A stretch of 64,000 nt of DNA from Nocardia arizonensis (lineage in GTDB: Bacteria; Actinomycetota; Actinomycetes; Mycobacteriales; Mycobacteriaceae), in contig NZ_LGYZ01000049.1 of NCBI RefSeq assembly GCF_001310275.1, positions 62,001 through 126,000 of the forward strand. The letters are read 5' to 3'. The notes beneath the pieces were generated by a model that was not told the origin of the DNA, did not search any database, and saw only the letters and a program-made list of their open reading frames with translations. Position numbers and translations under genes: made by a program. Within the stretch, counting starts at the first letter, position 1. Every line of letters starts with the position of its first letter. Below, piece by piece: positions 56,749 through 64,000 of this stretch.

Positions 56749-57573
56749 TCAACGTCGCGCGGCGCAGCGCAGGTCCTCGAGGATGCGGGCCAGCATGCGG
56801 GAGATGTGCATCTGGGAGACTCCCAGCGTCTCGGCGATGCGAGATTGGCTCCAATCCCGGAAGAACCGCAGGTAGAGCACCCGCTTCTCGGTTTCGGGAA
56901 GTTCGGCCAGCAGCGGTGAGGCGATCATCGCCTGCGCGGTCAGTTCGTAATGCGGATCGTCCTCGCCGAGGGTGTCGGCGGCCGCGGGCAACGCCCCGTC
57001 GTCGTCGCCGGTTCGGGTGCCGTCGATCGAATCGGTGTTGTAGGCGTTGTCGGCCAGTACGGCTTGGGTGACCTCGGTCAAGTCGAGGTCGAGCTCGACC
57101 GCGATATCGGTGGCGGTCGGCATCCGACCCAGGCGCTGGGCAAGCGACTCCACCGTGGGACCGATCATCTGCTGAATCTCCTTGATCCGCCGCGGAACCC
57201 GCAACGCCCAGGTGTGGTCGCGGAAGTGACGGCGGATCTCGCCCATCATCGTCGGGATGGCGAAGGCGAGGAACGAGTCGCCGCGGTCCGGGTCGTAGCG
57301 GTCGATCGCCAAGACCAAGGCGAGCCTCGCGACCTGGTGCAAGTCGTCGTAGGCTTCGCCGCGGCCGGTGAACCGGCGCGCGATATGGTCGGCCAGGGGC
57401 AGGCAGCGGCGCACGATCTGCTCCCGCAGCGCCCACCAGCGCGGGCTGCCGTCGTCGAGTCGGCTGAATTCGGTCAGGACCGGTTCGATGCCTTCGTAGG
57501 AATCCCTGCCTCGGCGGCGACGATCGGCCTTGTCGCGGCCGGGAGCGGGGGCAAGCGTCTTCGGGTTGTTCAT
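56749..57573 (-). CDS. SigF/SigB-family stress sigma factor (paralogue 2)
   Basis: 274 residues from ATG (MNNPKTLAPAPGRDKADRRR) behind GGAAGGG. Very similar to the sigma factor at 42409-43236 through regions 2-4: RCLPLADHIARRFTGRGEAY, FAIPTMMGEIRRHFRDHTWA and LGVSQMHISRMLARILEDLR are nearly identical. The -10 and -35 reading surfaces should therefore overlap. No anti-sigma gene is adjacent. Confidence 0.93.
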   Translation of the reverse strand: MNNPKTLAPAPGRDKADRRRRGRDSYEGIEPVLTEFSRLDDGSPRWWALREQIVRRCLPLADHIARRFTGRGEAYDDLHQVARLALVLAIDRYDPDRGDSFLAFAIPTMMGEIRRHFRDHTWALRVPRRIKEIQQMIGPTVESLAQRLGRMPTATDIAVELDLDLTEVTQAVLADNAYNTDSIDGTRTGDDDGALPAAADTLGEDDPHYELTAQAMIASPLLAELPETEKRVLYLRFFRDWSQSRIAETLGVSQMHISRMLARILEDLRCAARR

Positions 57574-57835
57574 CACAAACCCTTCCGGCGGCCTGAGAGA
57601 AGGGTTGCGTGCGGCTTGGGCTCCACCGCGCACAACCGGAGCCGCACCAACTCCACACTCCTCCCCCACCCGGCCCGCTGTCAGTGCACGAAACGAAGAA
57701 GTAGCACTCGGACGGGACGAAAAGCGCAATCGGTCGGGTGCATCGCCTCCTCGGCGGGTCCGCACGCGGACGGTACCCCGTCAAGACTCGGCTGACCGGC
57801 GCATCCGACGGGCCGCGAATCCGCCCGAGCCGTCC

Positions 57836-57860
57836 GTTTCACGGCGGTGTCGGCGGGTAG
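57836..57860 (+). promoter_or_regulatory. SigF-type promoter of the DUF3618 operon
   Basis: GTTT, 15 bases, GGGTAG: an exact match to the consensus, 26 bases upstream of a small frame with a strong ribosome site and 106 bases upstream of the DUF3618 gene. Confidence 0.65.
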
Positions 57861-57885
57861 GCGGCGGACAGGGAGGTGAGAGGAC

Positions 57886-57969
57886 ATGGTTCACCACACG
57901 GAGAGCCGATCGGATATCGAGGGAGTACGCGAGGACGTGGCCGCGATACGGAACAGGAGTCCTGAATGA
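57886..57969 (+). CDS. 27-residue peptide coupled to the DUF3618 gene
   Basis: ATG preceded by an excellent ribosome site (GGGAGGTGAGAGGAC). The peptide begins MVHHTESRSDIEGVREDVAA and its stop overlaps the DUF3618 ATG (ATGA). It could be a true micro-protein, a coupling leader, or the stub of a deleted gene; the holin-like genes that often precede DUF3618 are missing here. Confidence 0.5.
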   Translation: MVHHTESRSDIEGVREDVAAIRNRSPE

Positions 57970-58397
57970 ACGACCGACCGGATTTGCCCGACACGCCGGA
58001 ATCGATCCGCGCCGACCGCGATCTGACCCGCGAGGAGTTGGAGCGGACCGTCTCCGAACTCGCGGACCGGGTCGATATCCCGGCGCGTGCCGAGGAGAAG
58101 TTGCACGACACCGCCGACGCGGCCCGTGAGAATGCGGCCGAGGTGCGTGACAAGGTCGTCGAGACGGCCAAGAACGCAGGTGCGCAGGCCGCGCACGTGG
58201 CACCCGCGGTCGGGGAACCGCTGGAGGACATCGGCAGACATGCCGCGGATTCCCTGCGGCGCAACCGTTTCCGGGTCGCGGCGCTCTCAGCCGGGTCCGC
58301 CGCGGTGGTCACCTGGATCGTGCGGAGCGCTGGGTCTGGCCGCCCTCACGAAATGTTCCGACGACGACACCGCCAACGACGATGTCGTGATGAGTAA
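57966..58397 (+). CDS. DUF3618-domain protein, C-terminus possibly altered
   Basis: 143 residues. PESIRADRDLTREELERTVS then ELADRVDIPARAEEKLHDTA is the DUF3618 signature, followed by a long amphipathic helix and one membrane-like segment (RVAALSAGSAAVVTWIV). The last 25 or so residues are Arg/His-rich and off-family; in another frame the same bases read into a secreted-protein sequence. The gene may therefore have lost its natural 3' end. DUF3618 proteins are stress-linked membrane-associated proteins of unknown role. Confidence 0.75.
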   Translation: MNDRPDLPDTPESIRADRDLTREELERTVSELADRVDIPARAEEKLHDTADAARENAAEVRDKVVETAKNAGAQAAHVAPAVGEPLEDIGRHAADSLRRNRFRVAALSAGSAAVVTWIVRSAGSGRPHEMFRRRHRQRRCRDE

Positions 58398-58719
58398 GCC
58401 GGAGGTGTCCTCGCTGCCTACCTCCGCCCCCTCGGCGAACGGCGACGTCGGCCCCGAGGCCGCGCGACAGCTGTGCGACATGATCGGTTCCGAGACACGC
58501 GATTGGGACGATCAGGGCGCGGCCATCGCCCGGGTGAGTTTCAACGGCACCGTCCAGAACTGGGCCGCCCGCAACGACGGCCGCAACGACGACGTCATCC
58601 GCGACAAGTCCATCGTGGACAGCATCACCACACAGACCTGCCCGGATGTCCGGCAGCAGGCCATCGACGTTCTCGACACCGACAATCTCGCGGGCGCGCT
58701 CGTCGGTTTCGGCGGGTAG
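58324..58719 (+). pseudogene. Secreted/lipoprotein-like gene missing its start
   Basis: In this frame the text runs GALGLAALTKCSDDDTANDD, which looks like the end of a signal sequence, and continues for about 110 codons (ARQLCDMIGSETRDWDDQGA, VSFNGTVQNWAARNDGRNDD, TTQTCPDVRQQAIDVLDTDN) to a normal stop. No start codon precedes the signal-like part; the upstream bases belong to DUF3618. An internal ATG at 58390 would give a protein without export signal. A deletion fusing two genes is the simplest reading. Confidence 0.6.
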
Positions 58720-58749
58720 CGCCCCACGCACGAGGAAGAAGCCCGCACC

Positions 58750-60276
58750 ATGACATCGCTGTGGTCCACCGACACACCGGCCCGACTGCCCCTCACCCCC
58801 GGCAAGCGACACGATGTCGCCGTCATCGGCGCAGGTCTCACCGGCTTGGTGACGGCGCTGCTGCTCGCCCGCGCGGGCCGCGACGTCGTTGTCCTGGAGA
58901 GCAGACGCGTCGGTGCGGGCACCACCGGCGCCACCACCGGCAAAGTGTCGCTCCTGCAAGGTATTCGAGCGCAGCGGATCGCGCGGATGCACGATGTGCG
59001 CACCCTGCGCCACTATCTCGATGCCAACCGGGCCGGACAGCAGTGGCTGCTCGACTACTGCGCCTCGCGCGGAATCGCCGTGCAGCGCCACGCCGCGATC
59101 ACCTACGCGGGCAGCGAGCAGGAGACCGCGACCGTCCGTGACGAATACGACATCACCCGGGCGGCGGGGCTGCCGACCGAGTTCATCGATACCGTGGAGA
59201 CGCCGTTCCCGTCCTTCGGCGCGGTCCGATTGGCCGATCAGGCCCAGTTCGATCCCATGTCGGTGCTGATCGCCCTCGCCGCCGACGTGGAGGCCAATGC
59301 CGCGCCGATCCACGAGACGACGCCGGTACGGGGAGTGGGGCGCGGCACCGACGGCGACCACGTCATCCATACCGGTCAGGGCGAACTCCGTGCCCGCACG
59401 GTGGTGCTGGCGACCGGAACGCCCATCCTCGACCGCGGCGGCTTCTTCGCGCGACTCACGGCGCAGCGCTCCTATCTGGCCGCGTTCCGGGTCGAGGAAT
59501 CCTTGCCGCCGGACATGCTGATCAGCGCGGGCTCACCCACTCGATCACTGCGCACGGCGCCGTCCGAACAGGGAACCCTGCTGTTGGTCGGCGGTAATGG
59601 TCACGAGGTCGGCCGCGAAGAGCGCACCGACCGGCTCGCCGACGATCTGGTCGAATGGACCGAGCGCTGGTTTCCTTCCGCCGAACCGGTCGCCCGCTGG
59701 TCGGCGCAGGACTACGCGCCGGTCGCCGAACTCCCCTATGTCGGACCGCTGCTGCCGGGCCACGAGCGAATCCTGGTCGCGACCGGTTTCGCCAAATGGG
59801 GACTGACCAATGGGGTGGCCGCGGCCCTGGCATTGGCGGGCCGACTCGAGGGGACCGCACCGGAATGGGCCGCGACCTTCACAACCTGGCGGCCACCGGC
59901 CCTCCGCGTCATGCGTGCCTACGCCTCCGCGAATACCGCTGTACTGCAACAGCTCAGCGGCGGCTGGTTGGCCGCCGCCCGCGACGGCGGCCCGGCGGGC
60001 GAACCGGCCGAGGGCTGCGGGTACGTGCGCCGTTCCGGCCTGCGCCCCGTGGCGGTATCTACGGTAGACGGTGTCACAAACCAGGTTTCGGCGATCTGTC
60101 CGCACCTGTACGGCATCGTCGGCTGGAACGCGGCCGAGAAGTCCTGGGACTGCCCCCTGCACGGCTCCCGATTCGCCGCCGACGGCACCCTCATCGAAGG
60201 ACCCGCCACCGAGTCGCTGACCCGAAAGGACGCCACGCACTCCTCGGCAGGTCTTCCCATCGAACGGGATTCGTGA
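58750..60276 (+). CDS. FAD-dependent oxidoreductase with C-terminal Rieske domain
   Basis: 508 residues. N-terminal FAD loop DVAVIGAGLTGLVTALLLAR and a DAO-type fold (GAGTTGATTGKVSLLQGIRA, ILVATGFAKWGLTNGVAAAL). The last 90 residues are a Rieske 2Fe-2S domain with ligands in CPHLYG and CPLHGSRF. This fusion is widespread in bacteria, with unknown substrate (gamma-glutamylputrescine-oxidase-like fold plus Rieske). The Rieske part likely passes electrons from the flavin. It stands alone on its strand, 30 bases after the disrupted secreted-protein gene. Confidence 0.9.
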   Translation: MTSLWSTDTPARLPLTPGKRHDVAVIGAGLTGLVTALLLARAGRDVVVLESRRVGAGTTGATTGKVSLLQGIRAQRIARMHDVRTLRHYLDANRAGQQWLLDYCASRGIAVQRHAAITYAGSEQETATVRDEYDITRAAGLPTEFIDTVETPFPSFGAVRLADQAQFDPMSVLIALAADVEANAAPIHETTPVRGVGRGTDGDHVIHTGQGELRARTVVLATGTPILDRGGFFARLTAQRSYLAAFRVEESLPPDMLISAGSPTRSLRTAPSEQGTLLLVGGNGHEVGREERTDRLADDLVEWTERWFPSAEPVARWSAQDYAPVAELPYVGPLLPGHERILVATGFAKWGLTNGVAAALALAGRLEGTAPEWAATFTTWRPPALRVMRAYASANTAVLQQLSGGWLAAARDGGPAGEPAEGCGYVRRSGLRPVAVSTVDGVTNQVSAICPHLYGIVGWNAAEKSWDCPLHGSRFAADGTLIEGPATESLTRKDATHSSAGLPIERDS

Positions 60277-60370
60277 ATCGGCTATCAGCCGACCGAGGCC
60301 AAAGTTCGCGGTGGACAACACAGCCGCAGCGAGGGCTGACTTCCACGGTGCCATGTCCTACCAGAACTCG

Positions 60371-60955
60371 CTAGCTCCTTCGGGGAAGCGAGGACGGCAG
60401 CGGGTGGTCCGGCTCGAGCGCAGGCAACCCGTCGATGCTGTGACCGTTGTCCCCCGCGATCCGTCGCGCGAACTGCTCGTCCGACTGCCCGGTGTTATGG
60501 GCGTCGAGCACCGGACGCTCGTCCACGAGATCGTAGTAGGGCACCGCGTATCCGCAGGCGTCGGCGATGCGCTCGACATCGATCACGATGGCGGCCCGCA
60601 CGCCCGTGTGGTCCGCGCCGAAATGGGCGACGAGTTCGGGGAATTCGGCATCGTCGGGGCGGACCACCCGACCCGCGCCGAACAGCCGCAGTATCCGCGA
60701 ATTTCGCGTGAACGAGCAGAACATGACCGTGATGCGTCCGTTGTCGCGCAGGTGCGCGATGGTCTCCGCACCGCTGCCGTACAGGTCGAGGTAGGCGACC
60801 GTGTGTTCGTCCAGCACGGCGAAGGTGTCGCGATACCCCTTGGGCGACACGTTGACCCGCCCGCCGACCGCGGGCGCGGTCGCCACGAAGAACATGGCCT
60901 GCTGTTCGATGAAGCCACGCAGACTCTCGTCGATCCCGGGGAATATCTTCGCCAC
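60371..60955 (-). CDS. Pyridoxamine-phosphate-oxidase-fold flavoprotein
   Basis: 194 residues from GTG behind GGAAGGGG. Contains the split-barrel features of PPOX-type proteins: FIEQQAMFFVATAPAVGGRV, NVSPKGYRDTFAVLDEHTVA, YLDLYGSGAETIAHLRDNGR, ITVMFCSFTRNSRILRLFGA. Members bind FMN or F420 and reduce small molecules. The function is not predictable in more detail. It follows the O-antigen-ligase-like gene on the same strand at 47 bases. Confidence 0.88.
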   Translation of the reverse strand: MAKIFPGIDESLRGFIEQQAMFFVATAPAVGGRVNVSPKGYRDTFAVLDEHTVAYLDLYGSGAETIAHLRDNGRITVMFCSFTRNSRILRLFGAGRVVRPDDAEFPELVAHFGADHTGVRAAIVIDVERIADACGYAVPYYDLVDERPVLDAHNTGQSDEQFARRIAGDNGHSIDGLPALEPDHPLPSSLPRRS

Positions 60956-61002
60956 CGGCACCCCTTCCACACCCGAGCCGATGTCGAGCCTACCGCGCCG
61001 GG

Positions 61003-62403
61003 TCAGGCCGTCTCCGCCCGCGTCGGGGTGCGCGGTATCCCGGTGGCGGGGGTGCCGGAGCGTTTCGCGGGCGGGGCCGCGATGGTGATGCGGGGCAACG
61101 GCATCGTCACGTCGAACATGGACGCGGGCCGCAGGTGCGGCTGAGCGACCGGCGCGGGCCGGTCGCGGCGGGTCATGAGTACGGCCAGGGTTATCGCGGT
61201 CACGAAGGCGACGCGGTGGTTGGCGGCCGGATTGTCGACCAGGTTCATGATCACGAACGCCGAAAGCCCCGCCGCGACGGCGGGCGCGGTGGGGGTTCCC
61301 CGACGACTCGCCTCGACGGCGGTCCAGATGCCGATGACGGTAATCGCGACGACCGCGCACATGCCGAGCACACCGGCCTCGATGGCGTAGTTCAGCCACA
61401 GGTTGTGCGCGTGCTGATAGGTCTCCGTACCGGAGGTCTCCTCGTTGAGGTAGGCGCCCGCACGTCCAGGCCCGACGCCGAGCGGATGCTCGCCCGCGAT
61501 GCGCACGCCCGCGATCCAGACATCCGCGCGCACACCGACCTTGCCACCCCGGGTCACCAGCGCGAACAGCGCACCCGCGGCGAGCACGGCCACGACAGCC
61601 GCCGACAACACGTACAGACGTTTCGGGACCGTCGGATGTCTCCCCGATTGCAGCCGCCGCAGCAGGACGAACACCACCAGACTGCCGATCGCCGCGAGCA
61701 CGCCGGCACGCGACCCGGTGAAGATCACCGCGAGATAGCCGAGGGCGACCAGTCCGACGCCGAGCAGCCGCGCCGAGAGGTCCACCGTCGCCGCCACGCC
61801 GGCCGCGGCGATCGGCAACAGCAGGACCAGGAACGCGGCGAGGAGATTCGGATTGGAGAAGGTGCCGGTGGCGCGGATCATCGCGTCCGCGTCGCAAATG
61901 TCGTCGGACCCGTCGATCGCGCCGCGACAGAACCCGGTCGGCGTCGCCTGCACCACCTGCTGCACGGCGACCCCGCCGGCGATGCTCACCCCGACGACGG
62001 CCAACAGCACGATGGCGGGCCACGGGTCGGGGATCACCCGGCTCACCCCCACCGCCAGGTAGTAGACGGCGACCACGGTGCACAGGCCGCGCCAGGACGC
62101 CCACTGCTGCCCGGCGAGATGGTTGGCCGCGGCCGAGGCGACGAGCAGTACGGCCAGGGGTATGTCGAGATCGGTGCGCCACCGCGACTCGCCGGTGGCC
62201 AGCACCGCTATCAGGCCGATCAGCACCGCCAGCCGCGTCGGCGTCAGCAGCCACACGATCGGCTGTTCGGGAAGGATATTGACACCGCAATTCAACGCCA
62301 CCAGCGCCAGGCACAGCAGCGCCACCGCCCGCGCGGCGACAATACGCGGCGCGACACGCGGTGGACGCTCCGCTTCGGCGGCAGCGGGCCCGAGAGGACT
62401 CAC
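61003..62403 (-). CDS. O-antigen ligase/polymerase-like membrane protein
   Basis: 466 residues with about eleven membrane helices. The large periplasmic loop contains the family motif HAHNLWLNYAIEAGVLG and VRIAGEHPLGVGPGRAGAYL, characteristic of WaaL/Wzy-type glycan ligases and polymerases. The C-terminal tail is cytosolic and Pro/Arg-rich. In actinobacteria such proteins handle cell-envelope glycans; donor and acceptor are unknown. The start is a GTG at 62403. Confidence 0.85.
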   Translation of the reverse strand: MSPLGPAAAEAERPPRVAPRIVAARAVALLCLALVALNCGVNILPEQPIVWLLTPTRLAVLIGLIAVLATGESRWRTDLDIPLAVLLVASAAANHLAGQQWASWRGLCTVVAVYYLAVGVSRVIPDPWPAIVLLAVVGVSIAGGVAVQQVVQATPTGFCRGAIDGSDDICDADAMIRATGTFSNPNLLAAFLVLLLPIAAAGVAATVDLSARLLGVGLVALGYLAVIFTGSRAGVLAAIGSLVVFVLLRRLQSGRHPTVPKRLYVLSAAVVAVLAAGALFALVTRGGKVGVRADVWIAGVRIAGEHPLGVGPGRAGAYLNEETSGTETYQHAHNLWLNYAIEAGVLGMCAVVAITVIGIWTAVEASRRGTPTAPAVAAGLSAFVIMNLVDNPAANHRVAFVTAITLAVLMTRRDRPAPVAQPHLRPASMFDVTMPLPRITIAAPPAKRSGTPATGIPRTPTRAETA

Positions 62404-62592
62404 GGACCATATATCTCAAACCCGAATGTCCACATTGCCGCCAATACGTGATCTACGGGTGAGATCTTCGCATCGGTACGGACTCGACCGCCCTTCTTCG
62501 CCTCGACCGCCGCAGGAGGAGTCGCGCCGGGTCCATGACGATGACCGAGGACACCCTCCGGTATCTCGCGGGCGTGGACGGCCCGTCCTGAG

Positions 62593-62736
62593 CAGTTCCG
62601 CGCGACCCTGACCGCGGCGGGTTTCACCCGGATCGAGGACCGCACCGCGTCACAGTTGCTGGCCGGCTACGGTGTGGGAACTGGCAACGGCCCGACCGAT
62701 TCGGGGCCGCACCTGATCCACGCTCGCGCATCCTGA
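62593..62736 (+). pseudogene. Possible C-terminal remnant of a methyltransferase
   Basis: A frame without start reading QFRATLTAAGFTRIEDRTAS and continuing to GTGNGPTDSGPHLIHARAS-stop. The FRATLTAAGF segment is typical of the end of small-molecule SAM methyltransferases. A short frame starting ATG at 62535 lies just upstream in a different phase. The rest of 62404-62815 shows no other gene. Confidence 0.35.
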
Positions 62737-62815
62737 CCGGCGCGGCCGGCGCCCGCGGCAATCGCCGAACACCACGTACCGGGTCGCACCGGCCCGGTGG
62801 CTGCGGCGCGGAGTC

Positions 62816-63676
62816 CTAACTCGGCGCAGTGGTGTGGCCGAGTAGGGAAAGGGCGAATTCGGCGTAGTCTCGGGCGATCCGCTCCGGGGTGGAGGGACCG
62901 TCGTCGCGGAACCATTGCGGCAGTGAGGTGCACATGGTCGCGATGGCGCGGCCCGCGGTGCGGAGGTTACCGGTGCCGAGTGCGCCCTCGGCAGCCGCGC
63001 GATCGATCGCCGCGTCCAGGATGTGCTGGACCCGGTTGCGGGAGTCGGCGATTCGGCGATGGTTGGCCTCGGTGAGACTGCGCATCTCGCTCGCGCCGAT
63101 GAAGGCGAGTTTGCGCCGGTGAGTGTGGAACAGCGCCAGCGCCTCCACCAGCAGTGCCACATTCTCGACCCCGGTGTGCGCCTGCTCCCCCGCCGCGGCG
63201 ACCCGCCAGTGCAGTTCGTCCATGGTGAGATCGAATATGCGAACCAGCAGATGCTGTTTGTCCGGGTAGTGGTGGTAGACGCCGGGCACGCTCAGTCCGG
63301 CGCGTTTGGCCACCGCCCGCATGGTGGTGCCGTGGTAGCCGGTCTCCACGATAGCCTCGACCGCCGCCGCGAGTACCGGATCGAGTTCCAGCGGCGGGAA
63401 GACGCGCCAGTCCCCCGGCTCTACCACTTCGGCGCGACCCGGCCCCGCCCCGCGGCGGATCTCCGCGGCGGCGTCGGGTAGCAGCCGGGCGGCAGGCACC
63501 CCGAGTGCGCCGGCCAGCACGTACAGCCGCGATACCGAGACCTCGGTCTTGTCGTTCTCGATCGCGCTGACGGTGGCCGGGCTCAGCTCGAGTCGGCGCG
63601 CGAGCTCGCGCACCGTGAGCCCCGCCGCGCGGCGGGCGTCCCGGATCGCCGCGCCGGGACCGGAGGGTTCTGCCAT
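62816..63676 (-). CDS. XRE-TetR fusion transcriptional regulator
   Basis: 286 residues from ATG (MAEPSGPGAAIRDARRAAGL). Residues about 10-65 form an XRE-type helix-turn-helix (VRELARRLELSPATVSAIEN). From about 100 a TetR domain follows, with its own DNA-binding part (VETGYHGTTMRAVAKRAGLS, VPGVYHHYPDKQHLLVRIF) and a ligand-binding helical domain. Two DNA-binding domains in one chain are uncommon. It diverges from an acyl-CoA dehydrogenase gene, with two palindromes between, so it probably represses that gene in response to an acyl-CoA or similar ligand. Confidence 0.88.
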   Translation of the reverse strand: MAEPSGPGAAIRDARRAAGLTVRELARRLELSPATVSAIENDKTEVSVSRLYVLAGALGVPAARLLPDAAAEIRRGAGPGRAEVVEPGDWRVFPPLELDPVLAAAVEAIVETGYHGTTMRAVAKRAGLSVPGVYHHYPDKQHLLVRIFDLTMDELHWRVAAAGEQAHTGVENVALLVEALALFHTHRRKLAFIGASEMRSLTEANHRRIADSRNRVQHILDAAIDRAAAEGALGTGNLRTAGRAIATMCTSLPQWFRDDGPSTPERIARDYAEFALSLLGHTTAPS

Positions 63677-63685
63677 CCGAGCATC

Positions 63686-63706
63686 TTGTTCGGAATTACC
63701 GAACAA
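63686..63706. promoter_or_regulatory. Palindromic operator next to the XRE-TetR regulator
   Basis: TTGTTCGG and CCGAACAA are perfect eight-base inverted repeats around AATTA, beginning ten bases upstream of the regulator's start codon. A likely autoregulatory site for one of the two DNA-binding domains. Confidence 0.65.
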
Positions 63707-63783
63707 CGCAAGTCCACGAGACGAACCGTGAATCACGCATTGACCCCGTCGAATTCGCTGTGACATAGTAGCTGACGGCTGTG

Positions 63784-63801
63784 ACCGAGCGATCGTTCGG
63801 T
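63784..63801. promoter_or_regulatory. TetR-type palindrome upstream of the acyl-CoA dehydrogenase gene
   Basis: ACCGAGCGATCGTTCGGT is an 18-base near-perfect palindrome (one mismatched pair). ACCGA-CG-TCGGT-type sites are common for TetR regulators of fatty-acid genes. It lies 51 bases upstream of the GTG at 63853. Confidence 0.6.
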
Positions 63802-63809
63802 AAGTTCAG

Positions 63810-63839
63810 CGACGAGTTCACGATACGACGAGTTCACGA
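63810..63839. repeat. Tandem 14-base direct repeat before the acyl-CoA dehydrogenase gene
   Basis: CGACGAGTTCACGA occurs at 63810-63823 and 63826-63839, a 16-base period, ending just before the ribosome site. It may be a further regulator site. Confidence 0.6.
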
Positions 63840-63852
63840 AACGAGGTGCGGC

Positions 63853-64000
63853 GTGCCGATCGATCTCGACTACTCGCCCGAGGTGTCGACGCTGGTCGAC
63901 CGAACGCGGGAATTCATCCGCGAGGTCGTCCTGCCCATCGAGGACGAGCACGGGGGCGACATCACCGCCGCGGGTTCGGACACGATGCGCACCCGATTGC
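63853..64000 (+). CDS. Acyl-CoA dehydrogenase, N-terminal part
   Basis: A GTG-started frame open to the window end, behind ACGAGGTGCGGC. The 49 visible residues (MPIDLDYSPEVSTLVDRTRE, FIREVVLPIEDEHGGDI) match the first helices of FAD-dependent acyl-CoA dehydrogenases. It faces away from the XRE-TetR regulator and probably starts a fatty-acid or related degradation operon beyond the window. Confidence 0.8.
   Translation, partial: MPIDLDYSPEVSTLVDRTREFIREVVLPIEDEHGGDITAAGSDTMRTRL

Noticed and set aside
1..64000. CRISPR arrays, insertion sequences, prophage, rRNA or complete tRNA genes
   Set aside because: No repeat-spacer pattern, transposase or integrase text, or full cloverleaf was found on reading both strands.

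Overview
The window is high-GC actinobacterial DNA. Gene content points to Mycobacteriales, most likely Nocardia or a close relative: SigF/SigB-type sigma factors, the SAM-methyltransferase family common in actinomycetes, PAS-ANTAR and TerD proteins, mycobacterial dormancy-type genes and a giant NRPS. I saw no rRNA, tRNA, insertion sequence, prophage or CRISPR array.

Region 1 (1-17.5 kb) resembles a mycobacterial hypoxia/dormancy island. It opens with the end of a 2-oxoacid dehydrogenase operon (E1-alpha end, E1-beta, E2, acyl carrier protein), followed by a phosphoribosyltransferase-hydrolase fusion. On the minus strand lies a tightly overlapping operon for a cytosolic group-3b-type [NiFe] hydrogenase: Fe-S beta, cyclic-nucleotide-binding-fold protein, diaphorase gamma, small subunit, large subunit and maturation protease. 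Around it are two tandem universal stress proteins, an intramembrane metalloprotease with CBS domains (Rip3-like), a beta-lactamase-fold hydrolase, an SRPBCC protein and several tiny membrane or Met-rich peptides. Several upstream regions carry sequences resembling the DosR box.

Region 2 (17.5-40 kb) has TerD, a SAM methyltransferase, a secreted protein and one NRPS gene of about 18 kb on the minus strand. Its order is C-A-T-E, C-A-T, C-A-T, C-A-T, C-A-T-TE, so it should make a five-residue peptide with an epimerised first residue, probably with an acyl or aryl cap. A perfect hairpin lies just after its stop codon. A roughly 940-base gene-free stretch separates it from a DUF2236 oxidoreductase.

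Region 3 (40-60 kb) looks like a general-stress island. It holds a flavohemoglobin, two SigF-like sigma factors, a YbdK-type carboxylate-amine ligase, PAS-ANTAR, DUF72, an orphan F1-epsilon-like protein, a CsbD-like protein, a receiver-only regulator, an alcohol dehydrogenase, an AraC regulator, SDR, flavodoxin-fold and DUF3618 proteins, and a heme-oxygenase-like diiron protein / methyltransferase / CDGSH operon. Several of these have upstream matches to the SigF promoter (GNTT-N15-GGGTA), which would make much of the region one regulon. The region also contains genes that appear to have lost internal parts: DUF4383, Orn/Lys/Arg decarboxylase, CinA, and a DUF3618-to-secreted-protein junction.

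Region 4 (58.7-64 kb) has a Rieske-FAD oxidoreductase, a PPOX-type flavoprotein, an O-antigen-ligase-like membrane protein, a possible methyltransferase tail, and an XRE-TetR fusion regulator divergent from an acyl-CoA dehydrogenase gene cut by the window end, with two palindromes between them.
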